64,000 bases of DNA from Sphingomonas sp. HMP6. GTDB taxonomy: Bacteria; Pseudomonadota; Alphaproteobacteria; Sphingomonadales; Sphingomonadaceae. Both the position numbers and the translations under genes were made by a program. Below the pieces are notes generated by a model. The model saw only the letters and a program-made list of their open reading frames with translations. It was not told the origin of the DNA and searched no databases. Positions within the stretch are counted from its first letter, which is position 1, and every line of letters begins with the position of its first letter. Where the stretch lies: positions 2,931,501 to 2,995,500 of the forward strand of contig NZ_AP022672.1 in the NCBI RefSeq assembly GCF_013374095.1. Direction: 5' to 3'. Shown here one piece after another: positions 7,563 through 19,385 of this stretch.

Positions 7563-7904
7563 TCAATCCCCCTTGCCGGGTTCTGCCGAGAAGAACTTGT
7601 CGAACTTGCCCTCGACGCCCTTGAACGCATCGGCATCCGCTGGCGTCTGGCCCGCGTTGCGCGTCACGTTGGGCCATTCGGCGGAATACGCGGTGTTGAT
7701 CTCGAGCCATTGCTCAAGCCCGCTTTCGGTATCGGGCAGGATCGCTTCGGCCGGGCATTCGGGTTCGCACACGCCGCAATCGATGCACTCGCTGGGGTTG
7801 ATCACCAGCATGTTCTCGCCTTCATAGAAGCAATCGACCGGGCACACCTCGACGCAGTCCATATACTTGCACTTGATGCAGGCGTCGGTGACGACGTAGG
7901 TCAT
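7563..7904 (-). CDS. fdxA: Ferredoxin FdxA (7Fe, 3Fe-4S/4Fe-4S)
   Basis: A 113-residue ferredoxin. The N-terminus [25 protein letters not shown] carries one cluster-binding set, and [16 protein letters not shown] carries the second 4Fe-4S motif (CxxCxxCxxxCP). The C-terminal extension of about 45 residues ([16 protein letters not shown]) is typical of the alphaproteobacterial FdxA type. It is a cytoplasmic electron carrier. The ATG at 7904 is preceded by GGGAG. It lies 34 nt downstream of the S4-domain gene on the same strand, in a helicase-S4-fdxA-carD order that recurs in sphingomonads. Confidence 0.95.
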   Translation of the reverse strand: MTYVVTDACIKCKYMDCVEVCPVDCFYEGENMLVINPSECIDCGVCEPECPAEAILPDTESGLEQWLEINTAYSAEWPNVTRNAGQTPADADAFKGVEGKFDKFFSAEPGKGD

Positions 7905-7938
7905 TGAAACACTCCCGGAGCAACGAACAGCGATGCTG

Positions 7939-8241
7939 CTATGCGCGAGCGCTGGCGGCGTCAACGCTTGGGGCAGGTGCGCGCGCATTTTCGATCAGCT
8001 CATCATAACAGGCACGCGCCTCCTCACTGGGGCCGCGGCGGACCGGTAGTGCGGCGATGCGCAGCGCGCGGACGTATCCGCCGGGGGTCGCGAAGGCGAT
8101 GACGCAGCCGATCCGTACCGGCGTCGCCGCCTTGTTCACCGCGCGCCCGTCGATCCGCACATGCCCGCTTTCCGCCATGTCCTGCGCTTGCCCACGCGTC
8201 TTCACGATCCGCGCACAGCACAAAAAGCGGTCGAGCCGCAT
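7939..8241 (-). CDS. S4-domain RNA-binding protein (HSP15/HslR-like)
   Basis: A 100-residue protein. Residues 1-60 are an S4 RNA-binding domain: [35 protein letters not shown], then [14 protein letters not shown]. The arrangement matches Hsp15/HslR, which binds stalled 50S subunits carrying nascent chains, although the C-terminal basic tail of E. coli Hsp15 is shorter here. The ATG at 8241 begins the domain exactly; the frame extends upstream into the helicase gene. It starts 13 nt after the helicase stop codon, so the two are almost certainly co-transcribed. Confidence 0.85.
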   Translation of the reverse strand: MRLDRFLCCARIVKTRGQAQDMAESGHVRIDGRAVNKAATPVRIGCVIAFATPGGYVRALRIAALPVRRGPSEEARACYDELIENARAPAPSVDAASARA

Positions 8242-8254
8242 CGAGTCTGCGGCG

Positions 8255-10783
<2,529 letters not shown>

Positions 10784-11047
10784 GACACAGCGAACATCGC
10801 GTGCCCGAGGCGCACGTGCAACCGCTTAAGGGGAAATACGCTCTGCCTGCCTGCATTAACCCTGTGTAAACAGGGTGCTTAGGGCTGGTTCCAACACCTC
10901 GCCGTAGCGTCGCAACGCTTCGCCGTAAGCGGGGGATTGCGGCACTGCGGTTAATTTGACTTTAGGCTTTGGCGGCCACAGTCGAAGGGCTCCACGCTGC
11001 GGGGCGGGTTGGCAGCGGTTTTGGGTTACTTCGGGGGCACAGGCGCC

Positions 11048-12514
11048 TTGTTCTTGCGTGACGATCATGGATTCGGACAAACAGGTGGCACTGCCGCCGT
11101 GTCGTTCGGTCGTGCGCTCGTGCCGGTCGCCGAAAGCACCGCATTCGACAAGCTGCGCACCGCCGCGATGCGCGTCGATTGGGTGCCCGATCTCGGCTCG
11201 CGCATCGGTTCGCTCGATTGGTGGCGTGGCGCTGCGACCTGCGCCGCTTTGTGCGCGACCGCCTATGCTTTCGCCCCGCCGGTTGACAATCCGATTCTCG
11301 CCGCCGTGCCCGCGCCGCTCAGCGGCACTGCGCGCGACGATGCCCGTGCGCAGACGATCGCACCGCTCGCCTGGGGCGCCGATACCGGCCATCACATGGC
11401 CTCGAACGATCTCGTCGTGCCGCTCAACGAAGCGCCCGAGCGTCCGTTCGAGGAACGCACCGCCACGATCGGGCATGGCGACAGCCTGGGTGGCGTATTG
11501 CAGCGCGCCGGCCTGTCGACCCGCGATGCGCAGGATGCCGTCGCGCTGATTGCGGGCGCGGTGCCGCTGAGCGACCTGACACCGGGCAAGCAACTCCCGA
11601 TGACGCTCGGCCGGCGCCCGAACAAGACCGTCGCACGCCCACTCGAGGCGCTGGCGGTGCGGGCGCGCTTCGATCTCGAACTGACGTTGAAGCGCGTCGG
11701 CGACGGCTTGGTGCTCAGCCGCCAGGTCATCGCGATCGACAATACCCCGCTGCGCATCCAGGGCTTGGTCGGCGGCAGCCTGTACCGCTCGGCCCGCGCG
11801 GCGGGCATCCCGGCCAAGGTCGTCGAAACCTATATCCGCGCGATCAACAGCAAGTTCGCGATTCAGCAGATCGGTGCGGGCGACCGCTACGATTTCGTGA
11901 TCGACCGCAAACGCGCCGCCACCGGCGAGACGCAGATCGGGAATCTGCTGTTCGCCGGGCTCGACCACGGCGCGAAGAAGACGCAATTGGTGCAGTGGAA
12001 CGACGGCACCTGGTATGAAGCGAGCGGCCAGGCCGAGCGCCAGGGCACCTTCACCATGCCGGTGTCGATGGCGCGCGTCACCTCGTCCTTCGGGATGCGC
12101 TTCCACCCCCTGCTCGGCTTCTCGCGGATGCACAAGGGCATCGATATCGGCACGCCGTGGGGTACGCCGATCCACGCCCCCGCCGACGGGACGATCGTTT
12201 ATGCCGGGCGCAGCGGCGGCTATGGCAATTACATCAAGATGGCGCACGGCGGGAATATCGTGACCTGCTACGGCCATCTCAGCCGCTTTGCGGCGCGGTC
12301 GGGCCAACGCGTATCGCGCGGCGAGATCATCGGCTATTCGGGCAATAGCGGCCTGTCGACCGGCCCGCATCTGCATTGGGAAGTGTTGCGCGGCGGCGTC
12401 GCCGTCAACCCGCGCGGCTTTTCCTTCTCGAGCATCGCGACGCTCTCGGGCGATCAATTGCGCGCGTTCAAGGCGAAGGTCGCCGGGCTGCTCGCGGTGA
12501 AGCCGGGGGCGTAA
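11048..12514 (+). CDS. M23-family peptidoglycan endopeptidase with LysM/OapA-like domain
   Basis: A protein of about 488 residues. It has one N-terminal membrane segment (AATCAALCATAYAFAPP near residue 65), then a domain with IGHGDSLGGVLQRAGLSTRDA similar to LysM/OapA-like domains, then a C-terminal M23 zinc peptidase. The zinc ligands are in MRFHPLLGFSRMHKGIDIG (HxxxxxD pattern) and GPHLHWEVL, with the conserved YGHLSR segment between them. M23 enzymes cleave peptide crosslinks of peptidoglycan in the periplasm. No ATG fits. The TTG at 11048 gives LFLRDDHG, a common start in sphingomonad homologues; a TTG at 11009 is the alternative. The leader holds a 6-bp hairpin, ACCCTG/CAGGGT, at 10859-10876. 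Confidence 0.88.
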   Translation: MFLRDDHGFGQTGGTAAVSFGRALVPVAESTAFDKLRTAAMRVDWVPDLGSRIGSLDWWRGAATCAALCATAYAFAPPVDNPILAAVPAPLSGTARDDARAQTIAPLAWGADTGHHMASNDLVVPLNEAPERPFEERTATIGHGDSLGGVLQRAGLSTRDAQDAVALIAGAVPLSDLTPGKQLPMTLGRRPNKTVARPLEALAVRARFDLELTLKRVGDGLVLSRQVIAIDNTPLRIQGLVGGSLYRSARAAGIPAKVVETYIRAINSKFAIQQIGAGDRYDFVIDRKRAATGETQIGNLLFAGLDHGAKKTQLVQWNDGTWYEASGQAERQGTFTMPVSMARVTSSFGMRFHPLLGFSRMHKGIDIGTPWGTPIHAPADGTIVYAGRSGGYGNYIKMAHGGNIVTCYGHLSRFAARSGQRVSRGEIIGYSGNSGLSTGPHLHWEVLRGGVAVNPRGFSFSSIATLSGDQLRAFKAKVAGLLAVKPGA

Positions 12515-12635
12515 GGCACGACGTAGACGTCTCGGGCGCGTCGTGGCAAAGCCGCGCCGTCGGTCCTCGCGGGGCGACGCCGGCCGGGGCTCGGCTGGTC
12601 GCGATTTGGTCTACCGCTAAATCGCTGCCTCGCCC

Positions 12636-14291
12636 TTACCGCCCCTGCGAGCGCCACCGTTTCAGCGTGCGCGCGATGATGTCGGCTTCGCCGCCGGTCT
12701 CGCGCCACAATTGCGAGAAGAGCGGATCGTCCGACGCCGGGCGCTTGTCCTCGGCCAGCGCATCGAACGAGACGCGGATCGGGATTGCCACGCCCTCGCC
12801 GCAAATGATGCACTCGCGGTTGCGCAAAGCGGGAATCGCGTCGAGGAAGCCGCGCGCGCCCTCGGGCATGGCCGCGCGGACGAAGGCTTGGTCGCGATCG
12901 TTGTTGAGGCGCATCGCGATGATCGTGCCGCATTGCGACAGCACGCCCTCGGCCAGATCGGACGGGCGCTGCGTGATCAGGCCGAGCGAGACGCCATATT
13001 TGCGGCCCTCCTTGGCGATCCGGCTGAGGATCCGCCCGACGCTCGACGCGCCGCCGTCGCCGGCCGGGATGTAGCGATGCGCTTCCTCGCACACGAGCAG
13101 GATCGGGCGTTGCGGCTCGCCGCGCGACCAGATCGCGAAATCGAACACCATCCGGCTCAGCACCGCGACGACGACCGACGTGATCTCGCTCGGCACGCCC
13201 GATACGTCGATGATCGAGATCGGCTTGCCGTCGCCCGGAAGGCGGAAGATCCTCTCGAGGAACGCTGCCATCGTATCGGCAACGAGCATGCCCGAAAACA
13301 TGAAACCGTAGCGCGGATCGGCCTTGATCTCGTCGATCTTGGTCTTCAGCCGTAAATATGGCGCGGTATCGCCCGCGCGGTCCATCTTGCCCATTTCGAG
13401 CTGGATCAAATTGGTCAGGTCGCTCAGCAGATACGGGATCGGCGCATCCACCGTCAGCTTGGTGATCTCCTGCCCCAAGCGGCTCTTGCCGCGCGCCATC
13501 AACAGGCATTTGGCGAGGATGTCGGCATCGATCTGCTTTTCGGAGCCCGAGGATGTGACGAACACCTCGCAATGTTCCTCGAAATTCATCAGCCAATACG
13601 GCATTTGCAAATTGCCGACGTCGTAGATCGCGCCATTGCCCTTGAACGCGGCGGCATATTCGCCGTGCGGATCGATCATAACGATATGCCCTTGCGGGCT
13701 GAGTTCGCAAATGCGGTGCAGGATCAGCGCGGCGCTGGTCGATTTGCCGGTACCGGTCGATCCCAGTAGCGCGAAATGCTTGCCCAGCATCGCATCGACA
13801 TACAGCGCCGCACGAATGTCCTTGGTGGGATAGACCGTGCCGATCTCGATATTGGCGCGGTCGTCGGCGGCGTAGATCTGCTTCAAATCGGGGGTCGAAA
13901 CGGGATAGACCGCGCAGCCCGGCGTCGGATAGCGCGTCACGCCGCGGCGGAACTTGTACAGCTTGCCGGTCAGTTTTTCCTCGTCGCCTTCGCCAAGGAA
14001 ATCGACTTGCGCGGCGATCCTGTCGTCATGCCCGTCGACCATTTTCAGCGATCGGATATTGGCGATCAGCCAAGTCCCGCCGACGCGCATCTTGATCTGG
14101 CTGCCGACCGAACCGGCGCTTGCCACGACCGGGTCGGGATTGCCCATCGTGATATCGAGCGCCTGCGGGTCGAGCATCACCATGCTGCTCGATCCGCCAA
14201 TTTCGAAGACCATGCCGATGCAGGTTGCTGTCGCCAGCGGCGCGGCGTGCGAAAAAGCCTGGGTGCCCTGCATTTCGGTCATTCGTGGCAT
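12636..14291 (-). CDS. HerA/DUF87-family ATP-binding protein
   Basis: A 551-residue P-loop ATPase of the HerA-FtsK superfamily. The N-terminal HAS-barrel-like beta region is followed by Walker A GSTGTGKST at residues 177-185, IDPHGEY near 210, Walker B in ILLVCEEAHRYIP near 395, and a downstream arginine-finger segment SLGLITQRPSDLAEGVLSQC. HerA proteins form hexameric DNA pumps. In archaea they work with NurA and Mre11-Rad50, and in bacteria often with SIR2 or nuclease partners, but no nuclease partner is adjacent here. The ATG at 14291 has GGGGA upstream; the ATG at 14282 is nearly equivalent. The DNA substrate and pathway are not evident from context. Confidence 0.88.
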   Translation of the reverse strand: MPRMTEMQGTQAFSHAAPLATATCIGMVFEIGGSSSMVMLDPQALDITMGNPDPVVASAGSVGSQIKMRVGGTWLIANIRSLKMVDGHDDRIAAQVDFLGEGDEEKLTGKLYKFRRGVTRYPTPGCAVYPVSTPDLKQIYAADDRANIEIGTVYPTKDIRAALYVDAMLGKHFALLGSTGTGKSTSAALILHRICELSPQGHIVMIDPHGEYAAAFKGNGAIYDVGNLQMPYWLMNFEEHCEVFVTSSGSEKQIDADILAKCLLMARGKSRLGQEITKLTVDAPIPYLLSDLTNLIQLEMGKMDRAGDTAPYLRLKTKIDEIKADPRYGFMFSGMLVADTMAAFLERIFRLPGDGKPISIIDVSGVPSEITSVVVAVLSRMVFDFAIWSRGEPQRPILLVCEEAHRYIPAGDGGASSVGRILSRIAKEGRKYGVSLGLITQRPSDLAEGVLSQCGTIIAMRLNNDRDQAFVRAAMPEGARGFLDAIPALRNRECIICGEGVAIPIRVSFDALAEDKRPASDDPLFSQLWRETGGEADIIARTLKRWRSQGR

Positions 14292-14407
14292 TCCCCGCTC
14301 TTATCCAGACGGTGCTATGGCCCATGACCGGTAAAGATTGGGTATCAGAGGATTTCCACCGGGCCGGGGGAGCGGGCTGATGCCCCCCTCATCACCGGTG
14401 CGCCCAA

Positions 14408-15178
14408 TCAAAAGCGCCGGGCGATTTGCCCCGCCGCCCATCCGAACAGCACCGACAGCGCGACCGCGACCAGTCCGTACAGGATCGCATGCCGGTCGGC
14501 TGATCGCGCGACGAAACGCTCGAAGCCCGACTTGCGAATCTCGATATCGCGCGTCGCCACGGCCAGCACGCGGCCGTCGCGGATCAGAAAGGTTTCGGCG
14601 GTAAAGCGCCCGACCGGCACGCGCGCCGGGATTTGCACGCGCGCGCGGTACAGCACGTCGTCGGTAATCTCGACCGCGCCCGGCGATTCGACATACAGGC
14701 CCGATCGCGCCTTAAGGTCGACCAGACCGCGCGCGAAGCGGTCCTGCTCGGTCAGCGGCGCGTTCGATGCGGGGGAAAGCTGCAAGCTCGACACGCCAAG
14801 CTCATAAATCGCGCGGGTCCGCGCATCGAGCATCTTTGCGATCGGCTTGGACGATGCGATCGCGTAGAAACTGGGGGCGGAGCGATAGCGCAGGCGACTG
14901 GCATTGACCCAGATCAGCCCGCCCAATTTGTCCTTCTCACGCACCAGAATCGATTGCGTCGGTCCCTTCACCACCACCACGATGTCGGTCGGCTTGTCGT
15001 CGTTGGGCAAGCGCCCCTGTGGATACAGGATCGCGCCGAATAGCAGCAGGTTCGCACCGGTAAAGCTGTACTGGATCTCGATATCGCGCTGCGACACATC
15101 GGGTACCAGCACCGGCTTGGACGCGGTTTGCCCCATCAACAGCGGTGCAAGCAGCAGTGGAAGCCAGCGCTTCCTCAC
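14408..15178 (-). CDS. TIGR02186 family exported protein
   Basis: A 256-residue protein with an N-terminal signal-like segment (RKRWLPLLLAPLLMGQTASK) and one C-terminal membrane helix (AILYGLVAVALSVLFGWAAG), matching the TIGR02186 family of putative transmembrane proteins. Landmarks are LVPDVSQRDIEIQYSFTGA, VVVKGPTQSILVREKDKLGGLIW and the C-terminal arginine tail. The family almost always sits next to a TauE/SafE permease in alphaproteobacteria, as here: its GTG start overlaps the stop of the upstream permease by 4 nt (GTGA), so the two are translationally coupled. It probably assists the permease in sulfur-compound export, but no activity is known. Confidence 0.85.
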   Translation of the reverse strand: MRKRWLPLLLAPLLMGQTASKPVLVPDVSQRDIEIQYSFTGANLLLFGAILYPQGRLPNDDKPTDIVVVVKGPTQSILVREKDKLGGLIWVNASRLRYRSAPSFYAIASSKPIAKMLDARTRAIYELGVSSLQLSPASNAPLTEQDRFARGLVDLKARSGLYVESPGAVEITDDVLYRARVQIPARVPVGRFTAETFLIRDGRVLAVATRDIEIRKSGFERFVARSADRHAILYGLVAVALSVLFGWAAGQIARRF

Positions 15179-16089
15179 GACAGCTCGACCGAATAGATTT
15201 CATCGGGCCGCCACCCCAGGCCAAGCGCGATCCGCCCCGCCACCAGCAGCACGATTACCGCGAGTGCGAGACGCAGATATTCGGGCTTTACCTTGCTCGC
15301 CAGCCGCGCGCCGACTTGCGCGCCCGCGACCGACCCGAGCAGCAGCAGCGCCGCCAGCACGATATCGACCGCCTTGGTCGTCGTCGCGTGGACCATCGTC
15401 GCCATCGCGGTTACGAACAGCGTCTGGAACAGCGAGGTGCCGACCACGACTTGCGTCGTCATGCCGAGCAGATACAGCATCGCCGGCACCAGGATGAACC
15501 CACCACCGACGCCGAGCAGGATCGTCAAAATGCCCACTCCGAAGCCGAGGATCAGCGGCGCGAGTGGCGAGATATACAGGCCCGAGCGGTAGAAGCGCGT
15601 CCGAAGCGGGAGCGAGGCGACCAGCGGATGGTGGCGGCGCTTGCGCGGGCGAGGTGGCTCGCCACTGCGCTGCCGCCGGATTTCGCCCAGCGATTCGTGC
15701 GCCATCAGCCAGCCGATCGACCCGAGCAGCAGGACATAGACGATCGCGATGACGGTATCGATTTGCCCGCTCGCCTGCAGCAGCCGGAACACCCATCCGC
15801 CGAACACCGACCCGACCAGCCCGCCGGCGACCAGCACGCCGCCCATCTTGAAATCGACGCCCTTGCGCCGGACATGCGCAAACACGCCGGACACGCTTGC
15901 GCCGGTCACCTGGCTCGCGGCGGACGCAGCGGCGACGGTCGGGGGGATGCCGTAGACGATCAGCAACGGCGTGGTCAGGAAGCCACCGCCGACCCCAAAC
16001 ATCCCCGACAGCAACCCGACGCCACCCCCCAACAACACGATGACGAGCGCGTTGACCGAAAGATTGGCGATGGGCAGGTAGATGTCCAT
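15175..16089 (-). CDS. TauE/SafE-family sulfite/organosulfonate exporter permease
   Basis: A 304-residue inner-membrane protein with about eight hydrophobic segments and the duplicated TauE/SafE signature: GLLSGMFGVGGGFLTTPLLI near residue 26 and GILTILLGVGGGFILVPAM near residue 190. A basic cytoplasmic loop (RRQRSGEPPRPRKRRHH) separates the halves, and a KGVDFKMGGVL motif follows the first. The family exports sulfite, sulfoacetate or related anions. It is coupled by a 4-nt overlap to the TIGR02186 gene. A second, unrelated TauE/SafE gene is at 44820-45575 beside a sulfite-oxidase-like module. The substrate cannot be fixed from sequence. Confidence 0.88.
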   Translation of the reverse strand: MDIYLPIANLSVNALVIVLLGGGVGLLSGMFGVGGGFLTTPLLIVYGIPPTVAAASAASQVTGASVSGVFAHVRRKGVDFKMGGVLVAGGLVGSVFGGWVFRLLQASGQIDTVIAIVYVLLLGSIGWLMAHESLGEIRRQRSGEPPRPRKRRHHPLVASLPLRTRFYRSGLYISPLAPLILGFGVGILTILLGVGGGFILVPAMLYLLGMTTQVVVGTSLFQTLFVTAMATMVHATTTKAVDIVLAALLLLGSVAGAQVGARLASKVKPEYLRLALAVIVLLVAGRIALGLGWRPDEIYSVELS

Positions 16090-16228
16090 TGCGGTGCAGC
16101 GTTACCGCGTTGCGCGCGGCGGCGCAAAGCGTGGTTTGCGGTTGTCTCGCCTTTGGCACGGAAACCCGCGTGTCAGAGAACACAGGCGTTGTCGGCGCGC
16201 CTCCTTCAGATGAAAGGCACACGACCTT

Positions 16229-16307
16229 CCGTTCGTTTCGAGCGAAGTTGAGAAACCACAGCCGCGCGCGCTTGCCCAGATTTCTCGACTTCGCTCGAAA
16301 CGAACGG
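16229..16307. repeat. Inverted intergenic repeat, type B copy 2
   Basis: Arms 16229-16255 and 16281-16307 are reverse complements with one mismatch (T at 16249) around a 25-nt spacer. Sequence and arm structure are the same as in the copy at 1679-1753. It lies between the AsmA-family gene and the TauE/SafE gene, both on the minus strand. Confidence 0.9.
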
Positions 16308-16321
16308 ATAAGGGGGGACGC

Positions 16322-18462
16322 TCAGAAAATGCCCAGAAACTTCTTGCGCTGGCCGCTGCGCTCGCTGGAGGTCTTTTTGCCATCCTCGGCCTTGGCCGTC
16401 GTCCCGCGACCGACATCATCGCGCGCCTCGCCCTTGGTCGTGCGTTGCGCGGTCGCGGGCCGTGCCGCCAGTACCGGGCCGCACGCTGCCGATTTCGCAT
16501 CGCCGACATCGACAAACGCCAGCACGCCTGCAACCGGCGTCGCGAAGATCGCCAGGCCGAGGCCCAGCCCGGCGCGTTCGATCAATTGCGGACTGACCAC
16601 GTCGATCCCCGGCTTGGCGAAGCTCCCTTTCAGCCCGACCGGCGATTGCCCGGAAAAGATGCTGATGCGCTTGCCGTCGGCACGGAAGGCGAGGTCGAGC
16701 GCTTCGGTCTTGAAGCTGAACCCGCCGCGCCCGACGATCACGCTCTTTTCGGTGTCGATCAGGATCGGGTCGGCTGCGGCCACGCCATTCCGCACACTGA
16801 AGCCGATCAGCCCGCAATTGATGCGGACAGGCTCCTTCAGCCGTCCCTGGAACATCTTCTGCACGAAGGTGCCGATGTCGAGCTCGGCCAACTGGACGTT
16901 GCGCGTCCAGAACGTACCCTTGGGGATCACCAGTGCGATCCGCCCGCGCGACGTGGCGAGCGAATCGTGCAGCGTGTCGCCGACCCCCTGCAATTGCAGC
17001 CGCCCCTTGATCACGCCGCTCGTACCCGCTTCGTCGACGCCGTACCCGGCAAGCAAGCGCGCCATCGGCGTGGGGGAAAGGCGGATGTCGTACACCGCCT
17101 GGGTCGGGCGCGCGCGGGCGTTGAAGGTGATGTCGCTGGCCACCTTGCCGCGCGCCATTGCGAAGGTGAACGGCGAAAGTCTGAGCACGCTGTTGTTGAG
17201 CGACAGCGTCAGATCGACATCCGAAATCGGCACGTTACGCGATTTCACCACGCCGACGGTGTAGCGCAGATCGGCATCGAAATTCTTGAGCGCTTCGACC
17301 GGCAGTTCCGCATCGGGCAGGATGCGTGCCGGTGCTGCCCCGGTCGAGGCGGCGGCGGCGACCGCGCCCTTCGCTGCAACGATGTCGGGATTATAGCCGA
17401 TGAAGGGCGCGGCATCGATGATGTCGAGGCTCCGCGTCGTCAGCTTCGCACCGATATGGAGCCTCGGCTCCATCACCTTGACGGTGAAGCTGCCCGCCAG
17501 ATCGCTATTGCCGAAGCGCCCGGTCAGCTTGGTGAAATCATAGGTCGAGTCCGCCTTCACCATCTGCGCGCGCACCCGGTAATCGCGTGTCATCGGGATC
17601 GCCACACCGATGATGCCGAGCAATTGCGCAAGGTTGCGCCCGCGCGCGGTCACCTGCAGCGGCACGTTCTCGATATCGGCGATGCTCGGCAACGTGCCGG
17701 TCATGTCCATATGGTTGTTGGCGGCGTCGGCGGTCAGCACGAGCTTGTTCTGCCCACGCGCCACGGTCGCATCGGGGGAGAGCAGCGCGCCGCGGAGCGT
17801 GAACGGCGTATCGCGGATTTGCCCGGTCCCGGCAAAGCGCACCGATGTGCCGATCTTCGCATCGCTCGACGTGATCGTGTTGAAGGTCAGGTCGGTGCGC
17901 AGCCGCATCTGAGGATCGCCATAGCGCAGCGTCGTGCCTCTCACCGTGGCCAGGTCGATTCGCGGCAGATCGAGCGGCTTGCCGCCGGTCGTCGCGCCGA
18001 CGTCCAGCTATTCTGGGTGTGCGCCTTGTTCCATTCGAGATCGACCGCGCTGTCGACCAGATCGAGCGTGTACAAACGCCGCTTGCCGAACAGCATCGAT
18101 AAAGGCGCGATTCGCGCGTCGATCGCTTTGGCGGCGTAGAGATCGGGCTTCGACGTCCACTCGGGGTTCGACACGCGCAGTCCCTCGGCGCGGAAATGGA
18201 TCGTGATGGGATCGAAATAGAGCTGGAAATCGCCCGCGACGCTCACCGTGCGCTCGGTCTGCGCGCTCGCGACGCGCTCGAACGTGCCTTTCAGGAAGCG
18301 CCCCTTGGTGATGTACAGCACCAACCAGACCAGAAAGAGCGCGAGCACCACGCCGATCACGACGTTGCGCGCGATGCGCCACGGCCGCGACAGGCGCTTG
18401 CGGGCAGGGGGTGGGGCCAAGGGCGGGGGCGCCGCTGGCGTGACGTCGGCGGTCGTATCCAT
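16322..18462 (-). pseudogene. AsmA-family protein gene, frameshifted
   Basis: Two adjacent minus-strand frames together encode one AsmA-like protein of about 713 residues. The first (from ATG 18462) has a proline-rich cytoplasmic start, a membrane helix (NVVIGVVLALFLVWLVLYI) and the AsmA opening GTFERVASAQTERTVSVAGDFQLYF. The second carries the long beta-rich region and the C-terminal AsmA_2-like part (GVIKGRLQLQGVGDTLHDSLA). The frame is lost near 17998-18000, where the sequence reads TGG ACG TC GGC; inserting one base (TGG ACG TTC GGC) rejoins the frames through GATTGGKPLDLPRIDLATV. AsmA proteins span the periplasm and are implicated in envelope lipid transport. This is either a real inactivating deletion or a sequencing error. 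Confidence 0.82.
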
Positions 18463-18624
18463 CGGGTGGCTTAACCGATCGCTCGGCGTAACGTTCCTCG
18501 GTTGTTGCATTTGGCGTGACTCTCGCTTAAGCGGCGCGCTTCTCACGCGTGTACAGAGGAACTGCCCGGCCGGTATGGGCTGCCGAGGCCGTTCATAATC
18601 GCCCGCGATAACGAAAGGACGAAA

Positions 18625-18828
18625 ATGCCCAAACTCAAGACGAAGAGCGGCGTTAAAAAGCGCTTCAAGCTCACCGCGACTGGCCTGCTCAAGCACGGCG
18701 TCGCGGGTAAGCGCCACCGGCTGATGAGCCATAACAGCAAGTACATTCGCCAGAACCGTGGCACGAAATTGCTGTCCAAGGCCGACACGGCCACCGTTAA
18801 GGCGTGGGCGCCTTACGGTCTCGGCTGA
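18625..18828 (+). CDS. rpmI: 50S ribosomal protein L35
   Basis: A 67-residue basic protein. MPKLKTKSGVKKRFKLTATG and KRHRLMSHNSKYIRQNRGT are the diagnostic L35 sequences. AAAGGA precedes the ATG. It forms an operon with rplT 17 nt downstream; infC, the usual first gene of this operon in many bacteria, is not present. Confidence 0.97.
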   Translation: MPKLKTKSGVKKRFKLTATGLLKHGVAGKRHRLMSHNSKYIRQNRGTKLLSKADTATVKAWAPYGLG

Positions 18829-18845
18829 ATCGGAGGACTGATTAA

Positions 18846-19211
18846 ATGGCACGCGTAAAACGGGGTGTAACCACCCACGCAAAGCACAAGCGGATCCTCA
18901 ATCTGGCGAAGGGCTATTATGGCCGTCGCAAGAACACGATCCGTATCGCCCGTCAGGCCGTCGAAAAGGCCGGACAATATGCATATCGCGATCGCAAGGT
19001 CCGCAAGCGCAACTTCCGCGCTTTGTGGATTCAGCGCATCAACGCCGCTGTCCGCGCCGAGGGTCTGACCTACGGCGTGTTCATGCACGGCCTGAAGCTC
19101 GCCGGTGTCCAGCTCGACCGCAAGGTCCTGGCCGATCTGGCGATGCACGAAGCTGGCGCGTTTAGCGGCATCATCGCGCAGGCGAAGGCGGCTCTGCCCC
19201 AGGCTGCCTGA
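18846..19211 (+). CDS. rplT: 50S ribosomal protein L20
   Basis: A 121-residue ribosomal protein. The basic N-terminal arm [18 protein letters not shown] and the globular part with [21 protein letters not shown] and YGVFMHGL are characteristic L20. It binds 23S rRNA during early 50S assembly. A GGAGGA site precedes ATG 18846. A strong terminator follows at 19232-19267, separating it from pheS. Confidence 0.97.
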   Translation: MARVKRGVTTHAKHKRILNLAKGYYGRRKNTIRIARQAVEKAGQYAYRDRKVRKRNFRALWIQRINAAVRAEGLTYGVFMHGLKLAGVQLDRKVLADLAMHEAGAFSGIIAQAKAALPQAA

Positions 19212-19231
19212 GGCGACCTGTTGTGAATTTG

Positions 19232-19267
19232 AAAAGGGGCGTCGGTGGCAACACCGGCGCCCTTTTT
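19232..19267 (+). terminator. Rho-independent terminator of rpmI-rplT
   Basis: AAAAGGGGCGTCGGTG and CACCGGCGCCCTTTTT form a long near-perfect stem around GCAA, ending in a T-run. It starts about 20 nt past the rplT stop codon. Confidence 0.93.
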
Positions 19268-19288
19268 CTTGGCCACAAACCCAAAATT

Positions 19289-19378
19289 CCGTTCGGGCTG
19301 AGCTTGTCGAAGCCCTGTTCTTCCTTCTAACCGCATCCTCGAAGCAGTACGGCGCTTCGACAAGCTCAGCGCGAACGG
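19289..19378. repeat. Inverted intergenic repeat, type A copy 1
   Basis: Arms 19289-19313 and 19354-19378 are reverse complements with one mismatch. Each reads CCGTTCG, a tetranucleotide, GAGCTTGTCGA, and the complement of that tetranucleotide: GGCT/AGCC in the left arm, CGCT/AGCG in the right. The right arm ends 8 nt before the pheS start codon. Related copies are at 39292, 49895 and 54617. Confidence 0.9.
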
Positions 19379-19385
19379 TGATTGA

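Noticed and set aside
7369..7710. Possible arginine-rich gene between carD and fdxA
   Set aside because: It overlaps fdxA out of frame and is a low-complexity GC-rich translation.
10856..12457. A 533-codon minus-strand frame opposite the M23 peptidase
   Set aside because: Antisense shadow without recognised domains; the plus-strand M23 gene has zinc ligands and a LysM/OapA-like domain.
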